Assembly: GCF_027595985.1 (NCBI RefSeq) | Contig: NC_073306.1 | Location: 84,307,599 to 84,371,598, forward strand | Reading direction: 5' to 3' | DNA length: 64,000 bases | DNA from: Sorex araneus | Lineage: Eukaryota; Chordata; Mammalia; Eulipotyphla; Soricidae | Part shown: piece after piece, positions 51,774 through 61,574 of the stretch | How the letters are laid out: each line of letters starts with the position of its first letter | Numbering within the stretch: the stretch's first letter is position 1 | The notes under the pieces: generated by a model | What the model was told of the DNA's origin: nothing | The model's database searches: none | What the model saw: only the letters and a program-made list of their open reading frames with translations | Position numbers and translations under genes: made by a program

Positions 51774-52327
51774 GTGAGTAGTTGATGGGGACCCAGGAGC
51801 CCGCCTCCCGCCCCTGCCGCTCTACCGCCCCCCGGAGGCCACCGCAGGCACAGCACCCCCTCCACATGCGACTCAGGGGAGGGCTTGGTCACCCCAGCCT
51901 CATGTCTGCACCTGTGTTACCACCTTCAGCTTGCTGGTGGCAGTGTGGTGTTGAGGGAACATGTGCTCAGTGAGAGGCACAGCACCGGCTCGGTCCCATT
52001 GATCCCCGCCCCCACCAGCCAGGACTGGGAAAGGAGAAAAGATAAGACCGCTCTCTGGGGCCAAGGAGATAGCTCAGAGGCGGAACACAGGCTTCACATG
52101 TGGGGGGCCCAGGTTGGACCCATAGCACTGCAGGCCCCACCCTGGGCAGCACTGGGACAGAGCCTGGCCTAACCCTGAGCACCCCCGGGTGTCGCCCCCC
52201 TCCAGTGAGACCAGTCCGACGTTTGGGGCAGTATCAGAGCACTGCAGCATGGCATTACCTTGACCTTTCTTGGGCTGGGGTGGGGGATGGGCACTGGCTC
52301 TGACTCTCCCTGTCCCCGTGTCCCCAG
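51774..52327 (+). other. ARHGEF2 intron
   Basis: 554 bp containing one older plus-strand SINE (52050-52198). Confidence 0.8.
52050..52198 (+). repeat. Older SINE
   Basis: GGGGCCAAGGAGATAGCTCAG head, box B GGTTGGACCC, end CACCCCCGGGTGTCGCCCC. Confidence 0.6.
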
Positions 52328-52457
52328 CAACCACGCGGGAGCGGCCGAGCTCTGCCATCTACCCCTCTGACAGCTTCCGCCAGTCCCTGCTCGGCTCCCG
52401 CCGTGGCCGCTCGTCCCTGTCTTTGGCCAAGAGCGTTTCTACCACCAACATTGCTGG
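52328..52457 (+). CDS. ARHGEF2: ARHGEF2 exon: Ser-rich linker
   Basis: Acceptor TCCCCAG|CAACCA, donor GCTGG|GTGAGT. Reads (A)[20 protein letters not shown] then [20 protein letters not shown] and IA. This segment carries several known-type Ser phosphorylation sites of GEF-H1. Phase 1 in, phase 2... completed by the next exon (Gly). Confidence 0.96.
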
Positions 52458-52582
52458 GTGAGTCTCGGGTGCAGACCGTGTGGCGTGTCGGGGGGCGGGA
52501 GCGCCGAAGGGTGTTTCCAGAGGTCAGAACCCCAAGTGGACCGAGGCTGAGGCTGGGTGCTGACTGCTGCCTCTTCCCCCAG

Positions 52583-52692
52583 ACACTTCAACGATGAGTC
52601 GCCCCTGGGGCTGCGCCGCATCCTCTCACAGTCCACAGACTCCCTCAACATGCGTAACCGCACCCTCTCGGTGGAGTCCCTCATTGATGAAG
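52583..52692 (+). CDS. ARHGEF2: ARHGEF2 exon: linker
   Basis: Acceptor TTCCCCCAG|ACACTT, donor GAAG|GTGACC. Completes Gly, then [20 protein letters not shown] then [16 protein letters not shown] plus one base. Phase 2 in, phase 1 out. Confidence 0.96.
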
Positions 52693-52771
52693 GTGACCCG
52701 GGTGGGGCCCGGCAGGGTGGGGGGCAGCGCCCCCAGGAGAGCTGGCCTGAGTGGCTTCCCCTCCCCCTCAG

Positions 52772-52918
52772 GGGCAGAGGTGATCTACAGCGAGCTGATG
52801 AGCGACTTCGAGATGGATGAGAAGGACTTCGCGGCGGACTCCTGGAGCCTGGCCGTGGACAGCAGCTTTCTGCAGCAGCACAAGAAGGAGGTGATGAAGC
52901 AGCAGGATGTCATTTACG
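52772..52918 (+). CDS. ARHGEF2: ARHGEF2 exon: acidic pre-DH segment, tandem acceptor
   Basis: Acceptor CCCCTCAG|GGGCAG. A second AG six bases on (GGGCAG|AGGTG, exon start 52778) keeps the frame and removes Gly-Ala. Reads (G)[20 protein letters not shown] then [20 protein letters not shown] then MKQQDVIY plus one base. Phase 1 in, phase 1 out. Donor TACG|GTGAGC. Confidence 0.95.
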
Positions 52919-53099
52919 GTGAGCGGCCCGATACGCCCGCGCCCGCCCCCGGACTGGGCCTCCCTGTCACTGCCTCTCGGCGCTCTCCTGCTCATCCCAT
53001 TGCCTTCCCGGGGCTTCCTGGGGCCCACAGACTGCCACTGGCTCTACAGCTTCAGGGCTGTTTGGTGTTCGGGGCCCTGTTTTTTAAGCTTTCCAGTCA

Positions 53100-53452
53100 G
53101 TTCTCATTTATTCTGGGGTCGGGGGCACACCTGGTAGTGCTCAGGGCTTACTCTGTGCTTAGGGCTCAGGGCACCATATGGGATGCTGGGGACCAAACCC
53201 AGGTTGGCCTGTACAAGTCAAGCACCCTGCCCACTGTGCTATCTCGCCAGCCCCCCACTCAGTTCTTTGCTCTCACTCTAAGCTTTTTTTTCTTTTTGGG
53301 TCACACTCGGTTTCGCACAGGGTATTCTTGGCTCATGTCGCACAGAGGTTACTCCTGGTGGTGCTCGGGGGACCATATGGGATGCCGGGAATCGAACCCA
53401 GCCAGCTGTGTGCAAGGCAAATGCCCTACCCGCTCTGCTATCGCTCCAGCCC
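53100..53452 (-). repeat. Two SOR-type SINEs, minus strand
   Basis: An older copy (53100-53255) and a younger one (53284-53452). The younger has an unusual start, CACTCGGTTTCGCACAGGG then TATTCTTGGC, suggesting a small internal rearrangement. Confidence 0.75.
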
Positions 53453-53596
53453 TGAGCCTTTTTCTTGTGCCACACTGACAGGGGGCTGGCGGAAATCTAG
53501 ACTACAGGTTCTTCCCCCTAAAGCAGCATGTAAGGTGAAGTGAAAAGTGGGGGAGAAGAAAAAGATTGAAAACAATAAAGCACAAAAGCAAAATAG

Positions 53597-53746
53597 GGCT
53601 CCAGAGAGACAGTACAGTGGGTGGGGCTCTTGCCTGGTATGCAGCCTACCTGGGTTAAATCCCCAGCACGAATGTCCCTGAACACCTCCAGGAGTGATCC
53701 CTGAGCACAACTGGATATAGCCCACAAACCAAAACAAAATAGAAAA
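53597..53746 (+). repeat. Older SINE
   Basis: GGGCTCCAGAGAGACAGTAC head, box B GGTTAAATCCCC, ends ATAGCCCACAAACCAAAAC. Confidence 0.7.
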
Positions 53747-53769
53747 GTGTCAATACACAAAAGAAAAAT

Positions 53770-53932
53770 GAGGGGCTAGTGGGGCGGTGGGTGTTTCAAG
53801 TGTGAGAACCCAGAGTTTGATCCCCGGCTCCACGTGGTTCCCTCCCCCCCCCGCCGCCCACCCCAGGGCCTGTGCCTCAGCACTGCCGAGCGTGATGCCT
53901 GAGCAATAAACAGAGAGTAAATCAAAGAGAAA
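53770..53932 (+). repeat. Old SINE with C-run insertion
   Basis: GAGGGGCTAGTGGGGCGGTG, box B AGTTTGATCCCC, then a C-rich run before GCACTGCCGAGCGTGATGCC. Confidence 0.55.
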
Positions 53933-54012
53933 AGAACAGAATTAGAGAGCCAGGGATATTGCCAGCCTTGCATGTGTGATCCCCAGTACTATTTTTATAA
54001 AAGTTTGGAAAC

Positions 54013-54180
54013 AGAGCTGGGGAGATAGCACAATGGGCAGGGCACTTGCCTGGCATGTGGCCAATCCCAGTTCCATCCCTGGCATCCCATATAGTCCCCT
54101 GTGTCCCGTCAGGAGTAATTCCTGAGTGCAGAGCCAGGAGTAGCCCCTGAGCATCGCCAGGTGTGGCAAAGACTAAACAC
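54013..54180 (+). repeat. SOR-type SINE
   Basis: AGCTGGGGAGATAGCACAATG head, full body, GGTGTGGCAAAGACTAAAC tail. Confidence 0.82.
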
Positions 54181-54268
54181 TTACACAAACAAACAAAAAA
54201 AGTTGGAAATGAGCTAAGATGCAGAACATTGGCCCGAAAGGGACTGTGACGGCCTCAAACGTGCCCTG

Positions 54269-54448
54269 AGGAGCTGGAGTAATAGCACAGCGGGTAGGGC
54301 GTTTGCCTTGCACGCGGCCAACCCGGGTTCGATTCCCAGCATCCCATATGGTCCCCTGAGCACCACCAGGAGTGATTCCTGAGTGCATGAGCCAGGAGTA
54401 ACCCCTGTGCATCGCTGGGTGTGACCCAAAAAGCAAAAAAAAAAAAAC
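54269..54448 (+). repeat. Young SOR-type SINE with target-site duplication
   Basis: Exact AACGTGCCCTGAG on both sides, only ~80 bases upstream of a DH-domain exon. GCATGAGCC subtype. Confidence 0.95.
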
Positions 54449-54525
54449 GTGCCCTGAGTGTCCCATCCCAGACCCCAGCCCCGGGCCCCCGAAGGCAAGA
54501 GGTCAGATTTCCCGTGTCCCTGCAG

Positions 54526-54776
54526 AGCTGATCCAGACGGAGCTGCACCATGTCCGCACCCTGAGGATCATGACCCGCCTCTTCCGCACGGGCATGCTGG
54601 AGGAGCTGCAGCTCGACCCCACGGTGGTGCAGGGCCTCTTCCCCTTCGTGGACGAGCTCAGCGACATCCACACCCATTTCCTCAGCCAGCTGCTGGAACG
54701 CCGGCGCCAGGCGCTGTGTGCCGGCAGCACCCGCAACTTTGTCATCCATCGCTTGGGTGACCTGCTCATTAACCAG
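54526..54776 (+). CDS. ARHGEF2: ARHGEF2 exon: DH domain, first part
   Basis: Acceptor GTCCCTGCAG|AGCTGA, donor CCAG|GTGTGA. Completes Glu, then 83 residues starting [20 protein letters not shown] and ending [17 protein letters not shown]. The ELIQTE...HV segment is the first conserved helix of the RhoGEF fold that contacts Rho. Phase 1 in, phase 0 out. Confidence 0.97.
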
Positions 54777-55136
54777 GTGTGAGGCGGGTCCGGGGCCAGG
54801 TGGAAGGAAGGGAGGAAGGAGGGAGTGCGGAGATTCGAGATTCAGGCTGGGGCCAGGGAAAGCCGGAGTGGGCTGGGCTGGGGTGATGGTACAGCGGGGA
54901 GGGCGCTTGTCCTGCATACGGCTGGGTTTGTTTCGCTGCCTCCCATATGGTCCCCTGAACCTGCCAGGAGTGATTTTTGAGCACAGAGCCTGGAGTAACA
55001 CCTGAGCACTGCTGGGTATGGTCCAAGAGCCAAAACCAAAACATCTGGAATAGCCTGCCGGGAGGAACCACAGTGCATCCAAGAGCAAGGCGTGGCTCTG
55101 GGTCTTCTGGCCTCACCATGCTCCCCCCAATTCCAG
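54777..55136 (+). other. ARHGEF2 intron
   Basis: 360 bp, half of it one plus-strand SINE (54873-55052). Confidence 0.85.
54873..55052 (+). repeat. SOR-type SINE
   Basis: GGCTGGGGTGATGGTACAGCG head, box B GGTTTGTTTCGC damaged, tail GCCAAAACCAAAAC. Confidence 0.78.
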
Positions 55137-55262
55137 TTCTCAGGTCCCAGTGCAGAGCTGATGCGGAAGACCTATTCCGAGTTCTGCAGCCGTCACACCA
55201 AGGCCTTAAAGCTCTATAAGGAGCTGTACGCCCGGGACAAACGCTTCCAGCAGTTCATCCGG
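55137..55262 (+). CDS. ARHGEF2: ARHGEF2 exon: DH domain, middle
   Basis: Acceptor CAATTCCAG|TTCTCA, donor CGG|GTGAGC. 42 codons: [20 protein letters not shown] ... to ...DKRFQQFIR. Phase 0 both sides. Confidence 0.97.
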
Positions 55263-55499
55263 GTGAGCTCACCTCTCTGCACCCCCCACACAGAGCATCT
55301 GGGGAGGGGGTTCACACAGGGAAGCCGTGGGCTGCACCTGCCTGGGTGCTTGTGGATTCTGGCGGAGTGAGTCCTCTCGGGGGGAGACCAGGGTCTTCAT
55401 CGCTGTCCTATTGGAGGCCTCGTGAGCTGTGGTTATGCCTATCGGGCTCCTAGCCGCATCCACTACGGCCACGCCTAAGCCACACCTCTCTCCTTGCAG

Positions 55500-55617
55500 A
55501 AAGTGACCCGCTCGGCGGTGCTGAAGCGCCATGGGGTTCAGGAATGCATCCTCTTGGTGACCCAGCGCATCACCAAGTATCCGGTGCTCATTAACCGCAT
55601 CCTGCAACATTCCCACG
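55500..55617 (+). CDS. ARHGEF2: ARHGEF2 exon: DH domain core
   Basis: Acceptor CTCCTTGCAG|AAAGTG, donor CACG|GTAAGG. Reads [20 protein letters not shown] then [19 protein letters not shown] plus one base. The [11 protein letters not shown] motif is the most conserved RhoGEF block, central to nucleotide exchange, and is intact. Phase 0 in, phase 1 out. Confidence 0.97.
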
Positions 55618-55814
55618 GTAAGGGCGGCTTGGGAAGCAACAGAGCTCCGGAGAGGGTGGCTGGGACGAGAAGGGCTTGGTCGGGGAGTGCCCAAAGGAAA
55701 GGTGGGGTGCTCCGAGCAGCTTCTGCAAGGGTAGGCTCAGGGTCATCAGGGGGTGTGGAACTGGGCGGAAGCTGGCTGAACTACCCTCTCTGACAAACTC
55801 CCCCTTGGTGCCAG

Positions 55815-56063
55815 GGCCGGAGGAGGAACGCCAGGACCTGTCCAAGGCGTTGGGGCTGGTGAAGGACCTGCTATCCAACGTGGACCAGGACGTGCACAAG
55901 CTGGAGAAAGAGGCCCGTCTGCTGGAGATCTACAACCGCATGGACCCCCGGGCCCAGACCCCAGTGCCTAGCAAGGGCCCCTTTGGCCGGGACGAGCTTC
56001 AGCGGCGCACACTGATCCATGACGGTTGTCTGCTCTGGAAGACGGGAGCTGGGCGTTTCAAAG
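55815..56063 (+). CDS. ARHGEF2: ARHGEF2 exon: end of DH and start of PH domain
   Basis: Acceptor GGTGCCAG|GGCCGG, donor AAAG|GTCAGT. Completes Gly, then [20 protein letters not shown] ... [20 protein letters not shown] ... [17 protein letters not shown] plus one base. DH helix end, linker and first PH strands. Phase 1 in, phase 1 out. Confidence 0.97.
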
Positions 56064-56894
56064 GTCAGTGTCCATGGATCAGGAGACATGGGGGGCCAAC
56101 CAGCCCCTCGTGCCCCTGTTTATGCAGCCCAGCACCCGGGGCAGGAGGGCAGTGGGAGGAAGGAAAGGAGGCCTCTGTCACAGCACAAGTGTGAAATTGG
56201 GATTTCTCTTCGTGACCACATAAGGGCTCTTTATCCACTGTTTATTCCTCGCTTCGGGCCTGCGCCTGCAGAGCCGCCCCCAGTTTGATGCGGAAGATAG
56301 AGAAGCTGCTAGACCAGGGCCTGGGTTTAGGGCGTCTGGTTCCGTTGACAGAAGTGGCAGCTCTCCAGGCTGGGGAATGGGTGGGAGTTTTAGGGGGGCA
56401 GGCAGCTGGGGGGTCCGGAGCCCACAGATGGATGAGCAGGGACAGGAGGGGAAAGAGCACCTCGAAGATCTTGGGGCCAGGCAACCCTTTCCTGGGCTGC
56501 TTCTCAGTCTGTACAGGCAAAGTCTTCCTGCAGCAAGGCAGGAGAACGGCGGCGCTGGCACGATGCGGGGCACGGAGGGAGGAACAGAAGTTCCTGTGGT
56601 GCCTGGGACCAGAGCCTGCCTGGGCCTACTCCACGGGCTCGCCGAGTTAGTCTGGGAGTTAGTCTTTACCAGCCACGTTCCTGCATGCCTTTCCCTCCTT
56701 CCAGCCCTCCCACGCAACAGCTAAGAATATAAACCATTGGGGGTTAAAAATAGCAGGGCTGGAGAGCTTTATTCTGAGGCTTTTAGCAGAGCTCTCCCCC
56801 CGTGCGCCTGTGTTTAGTGAGAGCACCAAGGACGAAGGGTGAGTGTATGTGTGTTGACTGGGTTTCTTTTTTTAATTATTGGGTTATTTATCAA

Positions 56895-57184
56895 TTATTT
56901 TGGTTTGGAGGCCATGTCTGGCGGTGCTCATGGTACCGTGTGGTGTTGGGCCTCTTGCATACAAAGCGTGTGCTGTAGCCTTGAGCTGTCTCCACAGTCT
57001 TATATTGTAGTGTATATTTTTGGGGGGTGCTGGGGGGCAACACTTAGCAGCGCCCAGGGCTTCCTGGCTCTGCACTCAGGGGTCACTCCTGGGGGGGCTC
57101 CCTTGGGATGCTGGGGATTAGACCAGGGTCGGCTGCGTGCAACATGAGCACCTCACCCACCCACTGCTCACACTCCAGTGCCCC
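56895..57184 (-). repeat. Two old minus-strand SINEs
   Basis: About 56895-57001 (GAGGCCATGTCTGGCGGTGC) and 57015-57184 (GGGATTAGACCAGGGTCGGC, ending CACTCCAGTGCCCC). Confidence 0.6.
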
Positions 57185-57639
57185 TTATTTCATTTTTTGA
57201 AACTTTTTCCTCCCTTTTCTTGTCCCTTCCTCTCTTTGATGTTGTGTTGTGATGACTAGCATGGGGAGGGCCCACACCAGGGCTCGCCCCACGGTGCTCA
57301 CATACTCCCTTGGTGCTCTCCAAAGTTCTCTCTTTTAATTTGCATGACTTGCACACATACTGGCCGGGGCTCACGATCTTAGTTGAAGTATGTAAATCAT
57401 GATTGTGGCGCACATGGGGAGTCGCACCCCATTTTGTGGTGCTCATGCATACACAGTGCTGAGCTGCTGGGTTCAAAGAGACATTGTGGTGATGATGGTC
57501 TTCAGCCTAGGTGGGGTATTGGGGGTTGGAACTCAGGCCCATGTGCTTACAGGGCCCACACTGTAAGTCAGGAGGTCTTAAACTTTTTCCTTTGAATCCA
57601 TGAAGCAAAGCAGCATGGGCGAAAGCTGTAAAATACCTT

Positions 57640-57832
57640 GGGGGCTTGGGGTACAGAGCAATAGTACAGCAGGGAAGGCATTTGCCTGGCATCGGCTGAC
57701 CTAGGGTCGATTCTGGCACCCCATAGGGTCCCCCGAGCACCGCCTGGAGTTATTCCTGAGTGCAGAGCCAGAAGTAAGCCCTGAGCATTGCTGGGTATGT
57801 CCCCAAAAGCCAAAATAAATAAATATTTAAAT
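57640..57832 (+). repeat. SOR-type SINE with AAATAAATAAATA tail
   Basis: TACAGAGCAATAGTACAGC head, box B GGGTCGATTCTGG, older GGTATGTCCCC end. Confidence 0.8.
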
Positions 57833-57856
57833 AATTTTAAAAAGTGTACTGGGGAA

Positions 57857-57972
57857 GGAGAGCTGTAGCAGGGAAGGCGCTGGCCTTATAGACAGCAGCC
57901 CATACGGTTCCCCAAACACCACCAGAAGTGATCCCTGAGCTCAGAGGAGTCGGTGTGGCCCTAAACCCTAAG
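57857..57972 (+). repeat. Old SINE, shortened
   Basis: GGAGAGCTGTAGCAGGGAAGG, no box B, CACCAGAAGTGATCCCTGAG body. Confidence 0.55.
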
Positions 57973-58048
57973 TAAATAAGTAAAAACACCTTGGATTCAA
58001 GGCTGAGGAAAGTGCTTACCTTGTATGCACCAACCTTGTTTCATGGCC

Positions 58049-58190
58049 AGACACCACATCTGGGCCGCACTCGGCAATGCTCAGGGCCCACTCCTGGCTC
58101 TGCTCAGGGGACCCTGTGCAGTGCCAGGGATTGAATCCAGGTCAACTCCTTACGAGGCAAGTGCCTCTACCCTCTCCTCTCTCTCTCCTT
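58049..58190 (-). repeat. Old SINE
   Basis: GGGCCGCACTCGGCAATGC ... GGGATTGAATCCAGGTCAAC. Confidence 0.65.
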
Positions 58191-58447
58191 CCCCGCCTCC
58201 CCGAGTCTTAGAGAACAGGACCTCATAGGGTTAAGAACCTGGAAAGTGGGGCAAAGAGGGAAGTGGAGGTGCCCAACTGGGGTTCCGGCTGCGGGGGAGA
58301 TGCATCAGGAGCCCCACATTCAGCAGTGGGCCGGGGGGTCCAGCCACCTCCTCCAGGTCTTCTCTAAGGCAGCTGGAGAAAGAATGAAAAGTCTGGGGAG
58401 AGGTGAGCCCTGCTGCTCTGAGGACAGGACACGAAAATTCTGGATGA

Positions 58448-58830
58448 AGGGCTGGAGAGATAGTACAGCGGGTAGGGCATTTACCTTGCACATGGCTGAC
58501 CCGGGTTCTGTCCCCTGCGTCCCATAAGGTCCCCCAACACCACCAGGAATAATTCCTGGCTTTTTTTTTTTGGGGGGGTCACACCCGGCGATTCACAGGG
58601 TTTTACTCCTGGCTCTGCACTCAGGAATTGCTCCTGGCAGTGCTCAGGGGACCATATGGGATGCTGGGAATCGAACCTGGGTCGGCCGCGTGCAAGGCAA
58701 ACGCCCTACCCGCTGTGCTATTGCTCCAGCCCCAATTCCTGGCTTTGATTGTAGAGCCAGGAGTAATTCCTGAGCATCACCAAGTGTGACCGAAAAAGCC
58801 TCCCCCCCCAAAAAAAAAAAAAGAAAGAAA
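58448..58830 (+). repeat. SOR-type SINE split by a younger SINE
   Basis: Head and body to AATAATTCCTGGCTTT (58448-58566), resuming after the insertion with GATTGTAGAGCCAGGAG. Note the C-run before its A-tail. Confidence 0.88.
58561..58732 (-). repeat. Young SINE nested in a plus-strand SINE
   Basis: Exact AATTCCTGGCTTT duplication from the host element on both sides proves insertion into an existing SINE body. Confidence 0.95.
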
Positions 58831-58867
58831 ATTCTGGATGCTTCTTAGAAAACAGGCACATGAGGGG

Positions 58868-58945
58868 TTGTGAGGTCGCTCAGCGACAGAGCTCCTGCCT
58901 TGTATGTGTGCAGCCCCAGGTTTCAGCCCTGGCACGGTCAGAAAA
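58868..58945 (+). repeat. tRNA-Ala-like SINE remnant
   Basis: GGTCGCTCAGCGACAGAGC then TCCTGCCTTGTATG with box B-like GGTTTCAGCCCTGG and no SOR body. Confidence 0.45.
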
Positions 58946-59004
58946 CAGCAGACCTGCTGAGCCCTAGGATCCCTTCACTCTGTAAGGCTCCCGGTTCTGG
59001 TTGG

Positions 59005-59120
59005 GTTTTTTTGTTGTTTTTGGCCCAACCCAGTGTGCTCAGGGCTTCCTTCAGGCTCTGCTCTCAGGGAACACTCCTGACGGGGCTCAGGGGGCCCTAT
59101 GGGAGGTCGGGGATCAGTTT
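59005..59120 (-). repeat. Old SINE, head lost
   Basis: GGCCCAACCCAGTGTGC ... GGGCCCTATGGGAGGTCGG then GGATC. Confidence 0.6.
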
Positions 59121-59285
59121 CTACCGCTGCGTTCTAAAGTCACCCACGTTCCAGCTCGGGGTGTGTCAATCCTCTTCCTTTACTTTATGGTACCTTTTCT
59201 TTCTGGTGTCTCCTCAGTAAAACTAGTTCCCAAGGAAAGCAAAAGCAGAGGAAATCACTTGCACTTTAAAATAAGGAAAATAAAA

Positions 59286-59458
59286 GGGGCCAGAGAGATT
59301 GTACTGGGGTTAGGGCGCTTGCTTTCATGCGGCCAGCGTGGGCCTATCCCTGGCACCCCATAGGGCCCCACAGGCACTGCCAGGGGTGATCCCTGAGTTT
59401 AGAGCCAGGAGTTCAGTGCCTGAGCACTGTTGGGTGTGGCCCAAAACACAGAAAGAAA
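59286..59458 (+). repeat. Older SINE
   Basis: GGGGCCAGAGAGATTGTACTG head, box B damaged, GTGTGGCCCAAAACAC end. Confidence 0.72.
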
Positions 59459-59685
59459 GACAAGCACGGAACCTGCTTGCGGGTCATGTCGGTAGCTGGA
59501 GCCACTGATGTGATGAGTGGGGTTTCTGGCCGCTGAAGCTCGCAGCCCACGGTCCAGGGGCTGTTTCACACGCTGGGCAGTGGGTCAGGTTTTCTCCGCA
59601 GGCATCGTGGCCCCTTCCGGCCTGTGAGCAGCCAAGAAGGCTCCACAGGCAGGCTTTGCCCTGAGCTGTAAGGGTGGGGTGAGGG

Positions 59686-59870
59686 GGGCTGGAGCAATAG
59701 CACAGCGGGGAGGGCGTTTGCCTTGCACACCGCCCACCCGGGTTCGAGTCCCAGCATCCCATATGGTCCCCTGAGCACCGCCAGGAGTGATTCCTGAGTG
59801 TATGAGCCAGGAGTAACCCCTGTGCATTGTTGGGTGTGACCCAAAAAGAAAACACACACACACACAAAAG
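59686..59870 (+). repeat. Young SOR-type SINE with (CA)n tail
   Basis: Near-consensus, GCATGAGCC subtype. The A-tail has become AACACACACACACACACAAAA. Confidence 0.92.
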
Positions 59871-59983
59871 AGTGGGATGAGGGGGGAGGTATGAGTGGGG
59901 TGGCAGCAGGCGAGGGGGCGCTCAGGAGAACAGGAAGAGACCTAGAATGCTTCATGCTGCCCTTGCCACCTGTCCCCTGCCAG

Positions 59984-60060
59984 ATGTGCTAATGCTGCTG
60001 ATGACGGACGTGCTGGTGTTTCTCCAGGAGAAGGACCAGAAGTACATCTTCCCGACCCTG
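59984..60060 (+). CDS. ARHGEF2: ARHGEF2 exon: PH domain
   Basis: Acceptor CCCTGCCAG|ATGTGC, donor CTG|GTGAGT. Completes Asp, then [20 protein letters not shown] then IFPTL. PH beta strands. Phase 1 in, phase 0 out. Confidence 0.97.
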
Positions 60061-60125
60061 GTGAGTGCTTCCTCCTCTCCCAGGCACGCCTGCACAGGTG
60101 TCCTGGGCCCGGAAGAACCCGCTGA

Positions 60126-60320
60126 AGGGACCGGAGCCGTAGTTCAGCCACAGTACAGCAGGGAGTGCGCCGGCCTTGCATGTGGCCAACCCCGGTTCTT
60201 TCCCCCGCATCCCATGCAGTCCCCTGAGCCCACACTGCCAGGACTGATTCCTGAGTGCAGAGTCAGGAGTAACCCCTGAGCATTGCTGGGTGTTGCCCAA
60301 AAACAAAAACAAAAAAAAGT
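60126..60320 (+). repeat. SOR-type SINE with a partly duplicated head
   Basis: GGGACCGGAGCCGTAGTTCAG is followed by CCACAGTACAGCAGGGAGTG, giving two box A-like stretches before GCCTTGCATGTGGCC. Confidence 0.75.
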
Positions 60321-60464
60321 TTCCTATAATAACAGGGGAGAGTGAGATGGTCTGAGGCGAGCTGGGTGCGCTCAGCAGGAGAGACCAGCCCCTGAGTCCC
60401 TGTGTGAGGGCTGAGTTGGGCCCAGGCTTCACTCGCACGCATGCACGCACACACACATGCAAAT

Positions 60465-60535
60465 AGTTAACAGGTGTTAGTACTGTGTAAGGTACTTCCC
60501 CACTTGCCAGGAAGAACCATTATTATCCTCTTCCT
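60465..60535 (+). repeat. Possible MIR fragment
   Basis: TAACAGGTGTTAGTACTGTG and ACCATTATTATCCTCTTCC suggest MIR. Confidence 0.35.
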
Positions 60536-60539
60536 TGTG

Positions 60540-60692
60540 AGGGGGGACACATCTGGCGGTGCTCAGGGCTTTCCCTCTGCCTTTGTGCTCCTCGAGGGGC
60601 TTAGGGTGTCTTGAGTGGGGCAGGGAATCGAGCCGGAATCAACCATGTGCAGGGCAGGCACTTTATCCACTACCCCGTCTCTCCCGCCCCAG
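60540..60692 (-). repeat. Old SINE
   Basis: GACACATCTGGCGGTGCTC ... GGAATCGAGCCGGAATCAAC ... CTCTCCCGCCCC. Confidence 0.65.
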
Positions 60693-60925
60693 TCACCCTC
60701 TTGGTAGGTGAGGAAAGTAAAGCTGAAATTGTCCGGGCTCACATGCTGCTTCTCGGTATACTTACTGGGCCCCCCAGCTTGACTTGGGGGGTCTCCCTGT
60801 ACCCCAGCCCATTCTCACTCTACCATTTAGGCTGGCGGTTTAATACTAGGCTCGAAATGCAACTTAACTCTTGGGCCCTGAGGTGTGAGGGGCCAGCAGG
60901 AACACCCAGCAGAGCCCTAGGGTCC

Positions 60926-61000
60926 CCGGCGACATACCCAGTGGTGTTCAGGGGCCATGTTGGAATCCTCTCAGGAGGCTGGGCATCAAACTTGGGTTGG
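60926..61000 (-). repeat. Old SINE fragment
   Basis: ACATACCCAGTGGTGTTCAG ... GGGCATCAAACTTGGGTTGG. Confidence 0.45.
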
Positions 61001-61300
61001 GAGGCTGGAGGGACAGTGCAGGGGTTAAGGAACTTGCCTTGCACCTGGCAAACCCCAGTTTAATCCCTGAGCACTGAGCTGGAAATAAGTCCTGAGCACA
61101 GCCAGGTGTGGTTCAAAAACAGAATAAAAATAAGTTGTAATGCAGTGGGTGGGGCTTTAGCCTTGCATGTGGATGACTCAGGTTCGATCCCTGACAAACC
61201 ATATGGTCCCCTGAGCACCGCCAGGAGTGATCCCTGATAACCAGGAGTAACCTTTGAGCATTGCCAGCTATAGTTCCCCCAAACAAAAACAATAAAAAGT
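61001..61300 (+). repeat. Two plus-strand SINEs
   Basis: 61001-61133 (GAGGCTGGAGGGACAGTGCAG, body shortened) and 61134-61300 (box B GGTTCGATCCC, CACCGCCAGGAGTGATCCC). Confidence 0.7.
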
Positions 61301-61406
61301 TGTACCATAGGCTGACTTTTCAATTCACGTGCTATTCCTGACGGATGACAGACCCACAGAGCATCATGTTCTTCCCCGCTGACGCTCCCTTCCCTCTTGA
61401 CTGCAG

Positions 61407-61574
61407 GACAAGCCGTCCGTGATCTCGCTGCAGAACCTCATTGTCCGGGACATTGCCAACCAGGAGAAAGGGATGTTCCTCATCAGTGCGGCACCCCCTG
61501 AGATGTACGAGGTCCACACAGCATCCCGGGATGACCGCAACACCTGGATCCGTGTCATTCAGCAGAGCGTGCGT
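61407..61574 (+). CDS. ARHGEF2: ARHGEF2 exon: end of PH domain (last in window)
   Basis: Acceptor CTTGACTGCAG|GACAAG. Reads [20 protein letters not shown] then [20 protein letters not shown] then [16 protein letters not shown]. The donor is ambiguous: CGT|GTGTGAG at 61575 keeps the human-like SVR end in phase 0, while CGTGT|GTGAGT at 61577 is the stronger consensus. Without splicing the frame meets TGA at 61578. The Trp in NTWIRVIQ is the conserved C-terminal PH helix residue. Confidence 0.94.

Larger units (their letters stand above)
52919..54525 (+). other. ARHGEF2 intron before the DH domain
   Basis: 1.6 kb with two minus- and four plus-strand SINEs. Confidence 0.8.
56064..59983 (+). other. 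ARHGEF2 intron within the PH domain (3.9 kb)
   Basis: 56064-56890 is unique sequence with no SINE. SINEs then fill 56895-59870. 57190-57640 is mostly unrecognised, with vague resemblance to decayed SINEs. Confidence 0.75.
60061..61406 (+). other. ARHGEF2 intron within the PH domain
   Basis: 1.3 kb with plus-strand SINEs at 60126-60320, 61001-61133 and 61134-61300, minus-strand remnants at 60540-60692 and 60926-61000, and a possible MIR piece at 60465-60535. Confidence 0.8.
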
